Positions 27,670 through 35,431 of a stretch of DNA of 64,000 nt are shown in pieces; position 1 is the first letter of the stretch; the number at the start of each line of letters is the position of its first letter. Made by a program: the position numbers and the translations under genes. The notes beneath the pieces were generated by a model. It was not told where the DNA came from. It ran no database searches and worked only from the letters and a program-made list of their open reading frames with translations. Source of the stretch: ZC4RG30 sp965652645 (GTDB lineage: Bacteria; Pseudomonadota; Gammaproteobacteria; Steroidobacterales; Steroidobacteraceae); contig CBFGXE010000005.1 of NCBI GenBank assembly GCA_965652645.1, positions 1-64,000 of the forward strand, read 5' to 3'.

Positions 27670-28685
27670 CGTGCCGGGGCACCGGCGGCAGGACGGGCAG
27701 CGGCGGGCGCCGGAAGCTGCTTCTGCTTCACCTCCCAGCGCTCATCGGTGCACAGCTTGCAGGCGGGACCGGCGAAGTCCCGGCTGGCATCGGCATCGCC
27801 CTTCAGGTGCCAGTCGAGCCAGCGCACGCTCACGGACGCCCACTCGCCGCCGTCCGGCGCGCTGAACGTGCCGCCGTGGCCCACGGGCAGGGCACCGAAG
27901 AACACCGGCACGCGATCGTGCTTTTCAAAGTCGTCCAGCGCATTCTCGTGCGCGATGTCAGAGGGACCGCCGGTGAGATACAGCACCGGCGCGTGCAGGC
28001 GCGCCAGCTGCGTCTTGTCCACCGCCACGCCGCTGCGTCCGCCCGGGCGGATGTAGATGCCGCTGTTGAGCACCAGGGTGGCGTCGATGCGCTGGTCGTG
28101 CGACACCGCCAGCGCCTGCAGTCCGCCGCAGCTGTGCCCGCCCACCGCGATGTGCGACAGGTCGATGCGGTTGCGGAAATCGCTGCCGGCGCGGGCGTTC
28201 TCGCGCGTGGCCCACTCGATGGCCTCGATCATCTGCTCCGGCTTCGTGGGATCACCGGCCGGCGGCGCGGGCGGTGCTCCCGCGGCGGGCGCTCCCCGGG
28301 CAGGTGTCCCCGGCCCGCGGGCGCCCGGTCCAGCCCCTGGCGCCCCGCCGGGCCCCCGCGCGCCCTGTCCGCCACCCGGCGCGCCCAGCGCCACTACCAG
28401 GTAGCCGCGCGAGGCAATCTCGCGCAGGTAGGCGGCGTGGGCGAGGCCATTGGCGCTGCAGCCGCCGTTGCCCCACACATAAAGTGGTACCGGCGCATCC
28501 GGCCAGCGCTGGGGGCGATAGATGGTGTGCAGCGGAAGGTCCGGATGGGTGCCGGCGGCGGCGGGCCAGGCCCCTGATCCGCCCACATCCCCGATGGCCA
28601 CGGATGGCGCAGCCGCGCCCGCTCCCTGCATCACGCAGGCCAGCAGCATGCCCGCGCCCGCGCGGGCGAAATGCCTTCCCTTCAT
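27666..28685 (-). CDS. Secreted alpha/beta hydrolase with Gly/Pro-rich insert
   Basis: A 339-residue exported protein. The signal peptide runs MKGRHFARAGAGMLLACVMQ to about residue 25. The hydrolase fold shows the oxyanion-region WGNGGCSANG, the nucleophile elbow GGHSCGG (Ser in GxSxG), and a late His in LPVGHGG. Between the first half and the nucleophile, residues about 101-146 are a low-complexity Gly/Ala/Pro/Arg run unlike the rest. Start: ATG at 28685 with a strong SD (GAGGAGGGGAG). A LacI-type operator overlaps its putative -35. Substrate is unknown; chlorophyllase/dienelactone-hydrolase-like is the nearest impression. Confidence 0.8.
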   Translation of the reverse strand: MKGRHFARAGAGMLLACVMQGAGAAAPSVAIGDVGGSGAWPAAAGTHPDLPLHTIYRPQRWPDAPVPLYVWGNGGCSANGLAHAAYLREIASRGYLVVALGAPGGGQGARGPGGAPGAGPGARGPGTPARGAPAAGAPPAPPAGDPTKPEQMIEAIEWATRENARAGSDFRNRIDLSHIAVGGHSCGGLQALAVSHDQRIDATLVLNSGIYIRPGGRSGVAVDKTQLARLHAPVLYLTGGPSDIAHENALDDFEKHDRVPVFFGALPVGHGGTFSAPDGGEWASVSVRWLDWHLKGDADASRDFAGPACKLCTDERWEVKQKQLPAPAAARPAAGAPAR

Positions 28686-28734
28686 GACTCCCCTCCTCGC
28701 CGCCAGCGGGCGCCGCACATTTGTACTGGAGGGG

Positions 28735-28764
28735 TTTATGCCTGCGGAGGCTGGAAGGTTGCAA
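28735..28764 (-). promoter_or_regulatory. Putative promoter of the hydrolase-capA operon
   Basis: Reading the minus strand, TTGCAA (28764-28759) and CATAAA (28740-28735) are separated by 18 bases, each matching four of six consensus positions. The -35 hexamer is the right arm of the LacI-type operator, so repressor binding would exclude RNA polymerase. Confidence 0.45.
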
Positions 28765-28774
28765 GCGCTTTCAA
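28759..28774. promoter_or_regulatory. LacI-family operator in front of the hydrolase gene
   Basis: TTGCAAGCGCTTTCAA is a near-perfect palindrome. Its core at 28760-28773 fits every fixed position of the LacI/GalR-family consensus TGNAANCGNTTNCA, with the hallmark central CG. It lies 74 bp upstream of the hydrolase ATG and 17 bp downstream of the end of the lacI gene. Confidence 0.7.
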
Positions 28775-28790
28775 CGCGTGGCCGCCGTGC

Positions 28791-29792
28791 TCAGGCACTC
28801 TCGCGTGCAATCAGGCGGAAACCCACGTCGATCACCTGCCGTGGCACCCGCTCCCCCGCGCCCCGTCGGCGCAGCACCGCCACGGCTTCGCGGCCGATGC
28901 GCGCGCCGTCCACGTCGACCGTGGTGATGGAAGGACGCATGTCGGCCGCCACGGCGAGATTGCCGAATCCGGTGACGGCCAGCTGCTCCGGCACGCGCAC
29001 GCCCGCGGCCTGCGCCTCGATGATCACGCCCTGGGCGAGCATGTCCGAACCACACACGATGACGTCCGGGCGGTGCCGCTGCTGCGCGACATGCCGCCAT
29101 ATCTGGCGCGCATGCCCGAAGCGGGCCGGCATGGGCAGGTCGATGGTCGCCGGCTGGCGGTGCCCCGCGGCGCGCCACTCCTCGATGAAACCGTCGCGCC
29201 GCTGCTGCGCACGCACGCCCCCGGCGACGGTGAGCAGCGGCCGCGTGAACCCGCGGCCATGCAGGAAACGCGCGATGTCGCGCCCCACTGCCGTGTGCGA
29301 GAAACCCACCGCGATGTCGATGGGATCATCGGGGATGCCCCAGGTCTCGATCACCGTCGTGCCGCGCCCGCGCAGCCGCGTGCGCAGTTCCTCGTCGGAC
29401 ACGACGCCGGTGAGGATGATGCCGTCCGCGCGGCGCCCGAGCGCCGCATCCACGAGCTGGCGCATGCGCCCGTTGCCCGAGCCGGTGAGTCCCAGCATCA
29501 CGATGTTGCCGTCGCGGGCCAGCTCGGAGGCCATGGCCTCGATGGTGTCGTTGAAGATGGAAGGTGCGATCTCCGGCACCATCACCGCCACCAGCCGGCT
29601 GCGCTTGGAAGCCAGCCCTCCCGCCAGCAGGTTGGGCACGTAGCCGGTGGCCTCGATGGCCGCGCGGATGCGCGCGGCGGTGGACTCCGCCACCAGCGCG
29701 GGATTGTTGTGGAAACGCGAGACGGTGGCGGTGGAGACGCCGGCACGACGTGCCACGTCATCCAGCGTGGGTTGGGAGTTGCGGGAGCTCAT
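28791..29792 (-). CDS. LacI-family transcriptional regulator (gluconate-repressor-like)
   Basis: A 333-residue repressor. Residues 8-55 are the helix-turn-helix and hinge: TLDDVARRAGVSTATVSRF followed by the LAGGLASKRSR hinge. The remainder is a periplasmic-binding-protein-like effector domain. The DIAVGF segment and the NP-x-V pattern of the headpiece recall the GntR gluconate repressor subgroup, which hints at a sugar-acid effector; that is inference. Two consensus operators lie next to the flanking hydrolase and MFS genes. The start is ambiguous between ATG 29792 and GTG 29798; the AGGA box is 10 bases from the GTG and 16 from the ATG. Confidence 0.93.
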   Translation of the reverse strand: MSSRNSQPTLDDVARRAGVSTATVSRFHNNPALVAESTAARIRAAIEATGYVPNLLAGGLASKRSRLVAVMVPEIAPSIFNDTIEAMASELARDGNIVMLGLTGSGNGRMRQLVDAALGRRADGIILTGVVSDEELRTRLRGRGTTVIETWGIPDDPIDIAVGFSHTAVGRDIARFLHGRGFTRPLLTVAGGVRAQQRRDGFIEEWRAAGHRQPATIDLPMPARFGHARQIWRHVAQQRHRPDVIVCGSDMLAQGVIIEAQAAGVRVPEQLAVTGFGNLAVAADMRPSITTVDVDGARIGREAVAVLRRRGAGERVPRQVIDVGFRLIARESA

Positions 29793-29805
29793 CTGCACAG
29801 TGCAG
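29793..29805. promoter_or_regulatory. Palindrome abutting the lacI start
   Basis: CTGCACAGTGCAG is a perfect 13-bp palindrome ending exactly at the lacI start codon. It covers the region between the AGGA box and the ATG, so it could be an operator or could fold over the initiation site. It does not fit the LacI consensus seen at the two other sites. Confidence 0.35.
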
Positions 29806-29866
29806 CATTCCTGCGGCCCGGTGAGAAGTCCTGTAACCGTTTTCATCCAATCGCCGTGATAGCTCA

Positions 29867-29877
29867 GGTCAATGACC
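29867..29877. promoter_or_regulatory. Palindrome at the putative lacI -35
   Basis: GGTCAATGACC is a perfect 11-bp palindrome about 75 bp upstream of the lacI start. On the minus strand it contains TTGACC, which matches five of six -35 positions. No convincing -10 sits at the expected distance (best is TTGGAT), so the promoter call is weak. Confidence 0.3.
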
Positions 29878-29893
29878 GGGTCAGGCAATACGG

Positions 29894-31183
29894 TCAGCGG
29901 GTTGCAGGCGGTGCGGCCAGCGCCGCCAGCTCCCGGCGGTAGATCCACCGGATCGCCGCCACCAGCCCCACCGCACACAGCAGCACTCCGATCACCAGCA
30001 GCGTCGGCACCGCAAAGCCGCCACTCACCTCGCGCGCAATGCCCATCAGCTGCGGCATCACGAATCCGCCGGCGCTGCCGAGGATGTTGATGCCCACCAC
30101 CGCCACGCTGAATCCGGCCGCACCGAGCAACTGGGTGGGAATCGCCCAGAAGCCTCCCTGGGCACTGCCCAGTCCGAACCCGGCCAGCAGCAGCACCGCC
30201 ATGGTCGCCGGTGCCGGACCCAGCACCCAGGCCAGCAGCAGCAGCAATGCCGCGCCCAGCGCCGGCACTGCCACGTGCCAGTAGCGCTCGCCCGTACGGT
30301 CGGAATGCCGCGCGTTCCAGTACATGCCGCAGGCCACGCCGATCCACGGCAGGCTGCCCACGATGCCGATGGCCAGCGGCCCCAGCCCGGTGAGCGCGCC
30401 GATCACCTGCGGCAGCCAGAAGATCACCCCGTAGGAACCGCACAGCAGGCAGAACCACAGCAGCCCGGCCAGCACCACGATGGGCTGGCGCAGCACTGTC
30501 CAGTCGTTGCGACGCGGGGAATCCGCGCGGCGCGCGGCATTGGCCATCAGCCAGCCGCGCTCTTCGGCCGTGAGGAAGCTGGCGCGTGCCGGCGTCGGCG
30601 GGAAGTAGAACAGCGCGGCGATGCCCAGCAGCACGGTGGGCACGGCCTCGGCGATGAACATGAAGCGCCAGTTGGCGATGGGCAGCCCGTGGTCCAGGTC
30701 GAGCAGCCAGCCGGACAGGGGCGCGCCGATGATCACCGAGGCCGGTATCGCCAGCGCCGGCAGGGTGAAGGTGGTGGCGCGTTCCCGCTCGGTGGCGAAC
30801 TGGCTGAGGTAGAGCACGATGCCCGGGGCAAGGCCGCCCTCGGCGAGGCCGATCACCACCCGCAGGATGTAGAACTGGGTGTGGCCCTCGATGAATCCCA
30901 GTCCGCCCGCCCCCAGTCCCCAGACCAGCGCGCAGGTGGCGATCCACCGCGGCATGCCCACGCGCTGCATCCACCAGAGGCTGGGGTACTGGCCGAGCAG
31001 GAAACCCACGAACAGCACGCCGGCACCGAAGCCGTACTGCGAGGGAGTGAAGCCGAGGTCCGCGTTCATGGCCTCGGCGGCGAAGCTGATGTTGGCCCGG
31101 TCCAGCGAGCTCATCAGCATGAACAGGATGCACGGCAGCCCCAGCCGCCAGCGCACCCGGCCGGCCATGGCAGCCTGGTCCAT
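29894..31183 (-). CDS. MFS transporter, anion:cation symporter type
   Basis: A 429-residue inner-membrane carrier with about twelve hydrophobic segments. Features of the ACS family are the early LMSSLDRANISFAAEAM segment (the conserved D-R-x-N-x-S in TM1), RVVIGLAEGGLAPG in TM4 and the PASVIIGAPLSGWLLD region. This family imports organic anions such as hexuronates, galactonate, tartrate and phthalate. The exact substrate cannot be read from the sequence. The ATG follows AGGGGGG, and a LacI-type operator sits just upstream of that. The upstream neighbour is a divergent FadR-type regulator, a usual pairing for sugar-acid uptake genes. Confidence 0.92.
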   Translation of the reverse strand: MDQAAMAGRVRWRLGLPCILFMLMSSLDRANISFAAEAMNADLGFTPSQYGFGAGVLFVGFLLGQYPSLWWMQRVGMPRWIATCALVWGLGAGGLGFIEGHTQFYILRVVIGLAEGGLAPGIVLYLSQFATERERATTFTLPALAIPASVIIGAPLSGWLLDLDHGLPIANWRFMFIAEAVPTVLLGIAALFYFPPTPARASFLTAEERGWLMANAARRADSPRRNDWTVLRQPIVVLAGLLWFCLLCGSYGVIFWLPQVIGALTGLGPLAIGIVGSLPWIGVACGMYWNARHSDRTGERYWHVAVPALGAALLLLLAWVLGPAPATMAVLLLAGFGLGSAQGGFWAIPTQLLGAAGFSVAVVGINILGSAGGFVMPQLMGIAREVSGGFAVPTLLVIGVLLCAVGLVAAIRWIYRRELAALAAPPATR

Positions 31184-31195
31184 CGTGCCCCCCTG

Positions 31196-31211
31196 TTGAA
31201 AACGCTTGCAT
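31196..31211. promoter_or_regulatory. LacI-family operator at the MFS promoter
   Basis: The core TGAAAACGCTTGCA at 31197-31210 matches all fixed positions of TGNAANCGNTTNCA. It lies 14 bases upstream of the MFS start. A TATCAT hexamer on the minus strand (31215-31210) at its upstream edge is a good -10 candidate, with TTCACC 16 bases further. The operator would therefore cover the transcription start. Confidence 0.72.
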
Positions 31212-31310
31212 GATAGTCCCGGCGGCGCGCCGGTGAACAGCGCCGCGGGACCGGTCCGGGGCCATCAGGCTTCCGCAAATGACCGGGATTGCGCTAGGCT
31301 CGCGCCTCCG

Positions 31311-32096
31311 ATGACGTCGCTCCAGCATATGCGTCGCCTGCACCCCGCCAAGGCACGCTCCAGCCACGATCTCATCGCCCGTACCCTCGGCAAGGAAATC
31401 CTCACCGGAACCTATGGTCCCGGTGCCAACCTGCCGCATGAGTCCGTGCTGATGAAGCGTTTCCGCGTCTCGCGCACGGTGCTGCGCGAGGTGATGAAGA
31501 CCCTTTCCGCCAAGGGCCTGGTGGTGCTGAAGACCCGTGTCGGCACGCGGGTGCTGAATTCCTCCAGCTGGAATTTCTTCGACGCGGAACTTCTGGCGTG
31601 GCGGGTGGAGATGGGACTGGACGAGGAATTCCGGCGCTCGCTCAACGAGATCCGCCTGGCCGTCGAACCCGCCGCGGCCGCCCTGGCCGCGCAGCGCCGC
31701 GACCGGGTACACCTGCAACAGCTGCGCGACTGCGTGCGCCGCATGGGCGAGAGCATCGGCGACCGCGACCGCTTCGCCGAGGCCGACCTGGAATTCCACC
31801 AGCTCATCGGCATCGCCTCGGGCAATCCCATGATGCGCTCGCTGGCGGCCGTGATCGAGGCGGCGCTGTTCGCCTCCTTCTCGCAGAACACGCCGGTGGA
31901 AGATGCCGGGGACCTGCGGCAGACCACCGCCAGCCACAATGCCGTGGTCCAGGCCATCGCCGCACGCAACGGCGCCCGCGCACGCACGGCCATGGTGCGC
32001 GTGATCAGCATCGGCCAGGCGCGCATTGCGGCGCGCACCCGGAAAAGGCCTGCCAGCCGCACGGCGAAGAAGAAAAAGAAGGCCGTCCGGCGCTGA
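31311..32096 (+). CDS. GntR-family regulator, FadR subfamily
   Basis: A 261-residue regulator. The N-terminal winged helix-turn-helix covers residues about 18-85 (IARTLGKEILTGTYGPGANL, then SRTVLREVMKTLSAKGL). The C-terminal all-helical FCD domain has the metal/ligand residues typical of FadR members: EIRLAVEPAAAALAAQ, DLEFHQLIGIASGN and SHNAVVQAIAARN. Such proteins often sense hydroxy acids or sugar acids. The C-terminus is unusually basic (TAKKKKKAVRR). A second Met at 31329 is an alternative start. A FadR-like palindrome lies before the downstream TonB receptor, the likely target. A hairpin terminator follows immediately. Confidence 0.93.
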   Translation: MTSLQHMRRLHPAKARSSHDLIARTLGKEILTGTYGPGANLPHESVLMKRFRVSRTVLREVMKTLSAKGLVVLKTRVGTRVLNSSSWNFFDAELLAWRVEMGLDEEFRRSLNEIRLAVEPAAAALAAQRRDRVHLQQLRDCVRRMGESIGDRDRFAEADLEFHQLIGIASGNPMMRSLAAVIEAALFASFSQNTPVEDAGDLRQTTASHNAVVQAIAARNGARARTAMVRVISIGQARIAARTRKRPASRTAKKKKKAVRR

Positions 32097-32118
32097 AGCC
32101 GCGAGGAGCGGTTTTTTT
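32097..32118 (+). terminator. Rho-independent terminator after the FadR-type gene
   Basis: AGCCGC (32097-32102) pairs with GCGGTT (32108-32113, one G-T wobble) around the loop GAGGA, followed directly by a run of seven T ending at 32118. It begins at the base after the stop codon. This separates the regulator from the TonB receptor gene. Confidence 0.75.
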
Positions 32119-32218
32119 CCTGTCCCGCCATTCTTTCCCGCCGGCCACCATCCGGCCATCCTCCCGTCGGACCATGCGGGCGTCTGCTTCCCCGCCCGCC
32201 CTGTCGTTTTTTGCTGAC

Positions 32219-32231
32219 GTTGACAGTCAAC
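32219..32231. promoter_or_regulatory. Palindrome at the -35 of the TonB receptor promoter
   Basis: GTTGACAGTCAAC is a perfect 13-bp palindrome that contains the exact consensus -35 hexamer TTGACA (32220-32225). It could be a second regulatory site or a chance symmetry around the hexamer. Confidence 0.4.
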
Positions 32232-32247
32232 CCTGATTAGTCATACT
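32220..32247 (+). promoter_or_regulatory. Sigma-70-type promoter of the TonB receptor gene
   Basis: TTGACA (32220-32225, six of six) is followed 16 bases later by CATACT (32242-32247, four of six). It leads into a leader of roughly 70 bases before the ATG at 32324. The stretch 32119-32219 upstream is GC-rich and holds no gene. Confidence 0.6.
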
Positions 32248-32249
32248 AA
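32237..32249. promoter_or_regulatory. FadR-type operator overlapping the -10 box
   Basis: TTAGTCATACTAA is a perfect palindrome with five-base arms and a three-base centre. The GT-N-AC core resembles sites of FadR-subfamily GntR proteins. It overlaps the -10 hexamer, so binding would repress. The FadR-type gene is immediately upstream. Confidence 0.55.
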
Positions 32250-32323
32250 AAAGAAGGACGGGCCGTATGACGTCCAGTTGGTCCTGCAAGAATTTCTGTC
32301 GGATCCACGGGGAGGGATACGGA

Positions 32324-35300
32324 ATGTCCACCAGCCGCCTTGCGCGCGCGTCCGTCGCCGCCATCTTCGGTTCCACGGTTTCCTTCACCGCGGCCGCAGC
32401 CGCCCCGGGAATGGAGGAAGAGCTCGAGGAAGTCGTCGTCACCGGCTCACGTGTCATCACCGACAACGTCAGGTCACCGACACCCATTGCCGCGCTTGAG
32501 GTTGCCGAAGCCGCCCTCACCACGCCGAGCGACATCGCCGATGCCTTGAACAAGTTGCCGCAGATCGTGCCCGGTGGCGCCAACGGCGGCAGGACGCCAC
32601 GCAACCAGGGCAACGGCTCCACCAACAACGGCGGCAACACGCTCTCGCTGCGCAACTTCGGCGCCTCGCGCACCCTGGTGCTGCTCGACGGCCACCGCAT
32701 CGCGCCATCCAACCAGGATGGCACGGTCAACATCGATATCCTGCCGCAGATGCTGGTGGAGCGCGTCGACATCGTCACGGGCGGCGCATCGGCGGTCTAT
32801 GGCTCCGACGCCGTGGCGGGCGTGGTCAACTACGTGCTCGACAAGGACTTCACGGGACTGAAGTTGCAGGCCGACGCGGGCATGTCCAGGTATGGCGACG
32901 GCGAGCAGGGCCAGTTCGGATTCGCGTGGGGAACGCCCCTGTTCGGTGGCCGCGGCCACTTCGAGACTTCGGCCCGCTATCGGGAACAGGCCATGATTCC
33001 CATCAGTGCGCGCCCCTATGGCAAGGACGGCCAGGCCTGGCTGCTGACCGGTTCCAACCCGGACCTCAATCCCGACACCGGCCAGCTCTATCCCGCCGGC
33101 TCGGTCGACAATCCGTTCACGTACACCCCCTATGCCCGCCGCATCCACGAGGCGATGTTCGGCACGGTCAACTGCGGCAGCGCGTGCACCGTCAACAACT
33201 ACACCTTCAACTCGCCCGGCGTGCTGAGCCCCCTGGTCCACGGCACGCCCACCGGATCGCAGAACATCGAATCGGGCGGCGACGGTGCATGGATCAAATA
33301 CGGCACCTTCCGCTCCGGCATCTCGATGAAGGACTGGTTCGGCCGCTTCAGCTACGACATCAACGATGATGTCAGCGCCTACGTGCAGGCCTCATGGGCG
33401 TCGGCCACCAACATCTCGGACTGGGTGAACGTGGTGGTCAGCTCATCACCCAACCGGCCCAACACGCTGTTCGCCGACAACCCCTTCCTCACCGAGGAAT
33501 CCCGGCAGCTGCTGGGCGCGGGCGTGGCCTGCGATCCCGTGACGGGCGCGGCCGGATGGCGCTGCCTGCCGGGCACGCCGCCCAGCGCCGGCCAGAACGG
33601 CACCACCCCCCCGCTGCCACCCACCACGCCGTATTTCTCGGTGCCCTCCTACATCTGGAACAACGTGGGCGGGGAAGGCGCGGGGCCGCAGCACCGCATG
33701 TACCGCACCGATGCGCGCAACCGCGCCCGCAGCGTGGAACTGGGAATCGACGGCAGGGCGGGCAACTTCACCTGGAACGCCTTCTACAACTACGGCGAAA
33801 GCGTCAACAAGGTCGTCAATCCCAACAACACCGACAACGGCAAGTACCTCGCCTCGCTTGATGCGGTGATCGCGCCGCCGGGAACGATGGTCAATGGCCT
33901 GGACGTGGGCGGCTCCATCGTGTGCTGGGTGACGACGCAACCGGAATTCGCGGACCTCTATCCCGGCTGCGTGCCCACCAACATCGTCGATCCGGCCGGT
34001 CCCTCGGTGGCTTCGTTCAACTACCTGAGGTCGACGACCTGGTGGGCGCTGAAGCAGGACCAGCACACCCTCGGCGCCTCCATCGGTGGTGGCCTGTTCG
34101 GCCTGGGATTGCCGGCCGGCGAGATCCAGGCCAACCTCTCCATCGATGCGCGCTGGTCGACCTACGACATGCGCAGCAACGCCCTGCCCACCGACTTCGT
34201 GGACTGCACGGGCCTGCGCATGTGCCTGGCGAACGCCAGCGACACCCCGGATGGCCCCAGCGCGCCGGTGCGGTGGGTGCAGAACACCAACGCCCCGGTG
34301 AGCGCGAAGAACGACGTGTTCGAGGCGGCCCTGGAGGTGAACATACCGCTCCTGGCCGGGGTTCCCGGGGCGCAGGACCTGTCCACGAACTGGGCGGCCC
34401 GGTTCACGAAATACTCCTCGTTCAGCGCCGTGGAAACCTGGAAGGGCGGCATCGTGTGGGCGGCAAACGACTCCATCAGGGTCCGCGCCACCTATTCGCG
34501 CGACATCCGCGCGCCCAACCTCAACGACCTGTTCGCGCCGCTGAACATCTCCTCCACCAGCTTCATCGACAACCTCACCGGCGCCTCGGGCAACACGCGG
34601 CTGGTGGGCCGCGGCAATCCCGACCTGACGCCGGAAAAGGCGCGCACCGTGACCGCGGGCCTGGTGCTGACGCCGACCTTCCTGCCGCAATTCAACTTCT
34701 CGGTGGACTACTTCAAGACGAAGATGACCGATGCGATCATCCAGGTCCGCTACGATGCCAACCAGGCCCTGTGCCTGAACAGCGCACCGGCCTATGACTC
34801 GCCCATCTGCGCGCTGGCGATCCGGCCCATCATGGACCCCGGCGACCCGGACTACACCTCGCCGGAAAACTATCCCATCGAGATCCTGAATGCCGGCGTG
34901 AACGCGGCCCGCCTGGAAACCCACGGCTACGACTTCCAGGTCAATTACGGATGGGACCTCGGCGCGCTGGTGTCATCCTGGACCGGGCGGCTCTCCTTCC
35001 GCCACATGGCCACCTGGCAGCCGCCCGTCGAAACGGTGAACCTGCCCGGCGCGGCCGTTTCCTGGAGCCGGGCGCCCAAGCTGCGGCAGGCCACCTTCCT
35101 CACCTGGCAGAACCAGGACTGGACGGTCGCATTGCAGAACCAGTGGCTGGGCAAGGTGCGGCTGGCCACCGCCGAGGTCACGGCAACGAGCCAGAACTAC
35201 GTGCAGCCGAAACTGCCGCGCTACAACGTGCTGGATGCGACGCTGGCCAAACGGTTCCGCGGCAGCGGCGGCAGCACCACCGAGGTGTATCTCACGGTGA

Positions 35301-35431
35301 ACAACGTGTTCAACGAGAGGGCGCCGCTGTTCCCGTCCGACTCCGGCCTGCCGAACCTCTTCTACCCCACGCTCGGATTCCACGACGACATGGGACGCTT
35401 CTTCACCCTGGGAGCAAGGGTCGGGTTCTAG
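32324..35431 (+). CDS. TonB-dependent outer-membrane receptor
   Basis: A 1035-residue outer-membrane receptor. A signal peptide (MSTSRLARASVAAIFG to AAAAAP) is followed by the TonB box EEVVVTGSR and the plug domain (SPTPIAALEV, SLRNFGASRTLVLLDGHR, ERVDIVTGGASAVYGSDAVA). The 22-strand barrel fills the rest and ends with aromatic-terminal GARVGF. The family type with VTGSR and RxTLVLLDGxR is abundant in Xanthomonadales and sphingomonads for carbohydrates and other nutrients; siderophore use is not indicated. The ATG at 32324 has a strong SD (GGGGAGGGAT). Its stop TAG overlaps the parE stop in CTAG. Likely imports the substrate handled by the adjacent MFS carrier. Confidence 0.92.
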   Translation: MSTSRLARASVAAIFGSTVSFTAAAAAPGMEEELEEVVVTGSRVITDNVRSPTPIAALEVAEAALTTPSDIADALNKLPQIVPGGANGGRTPRNQGNGSTNNGGNTLSLRNFGASRTLVLLDGHRIAPSNQDGTVNIDILPQMLVERVDIVTGGASAVYGSDAVAGVVNYVLDKDFTGLKLQADAGMSRYGDGEQGQFGFAWGTPLFGGRGHFETSARYREQAMIPISARPYGKDGQAWLLTGSNPDLNPDTGQLYPAGSVDNPFTYTPYARRIHEAMFGTVNCGSACTVNNYTFNSPGVLSPLVHGTPTGSQNIESGGDGAWIKYGTFRSGISMKDWFGRFSYDINDDVSAYVQASWASATNISDWVNVVVSSSPNRPNTLFADNPFLTEESRQLLGAGVACDPVTGAAGWRCLPGTPPSAGQNGTTPPLPPTTPYFSVPSYIWNNVGGEGAGPQHRMYRTDARNRARSVELGIDGRAGNFTWNAFYNYGESVNKVVNPNNTDNGKYLASLDAVIAPPGTMVNGLDVGGSIVCWVTTQPEFADLYPGCVPTNIVDPAGPSVASFNYLRSTTWWALKQDQHTLGASIGGGLFGLGLPAGEIQANLSIDARWSTYDMRSNALPTDFVDCTGLRMCLANASDTPDGPSAPVRWVQNTNAPVSAKNDVFEAALEVNIPLLAGVPGAQDLSTNWAARFTKYSSFSAVETWKGGIVWAANDSIRVRATYSRDIRAPNLNDLFAPLNISSTSFIDNLTGASGNTRLVGRGNPDLTPEKARTVTAGLVLTPTFLPQFNFSVDYFKTKMTDAIIQVRYDANQALCLNSAPAYDSPICALAIRPIMDPGDPDYTSPENYPIEILNAGVNAARLETHGYDFQVNYGWDLGALVSSWTGRLSFRHMATWQPPVETVNLPGAAVSWSRAPKLRQATFLTWQNQDWTVALQNQWLGKVRLATAEVTATSQNYVQPKLPRYNVLDATLAKRFRGSGGSTTEVYLTVNNVFNERAPLFPSDSGLPNLFYPTLGFHDDMGRFFTLGARVGF

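Noticed and set aside
28791..32159. Apparent 1122-codon fusion protein on the minus strand
   Set aside because: Only its C-terminal 333 residues are the LacI-type regulator; the rest is an out-of-frame reading of the MFS and GntR genes.
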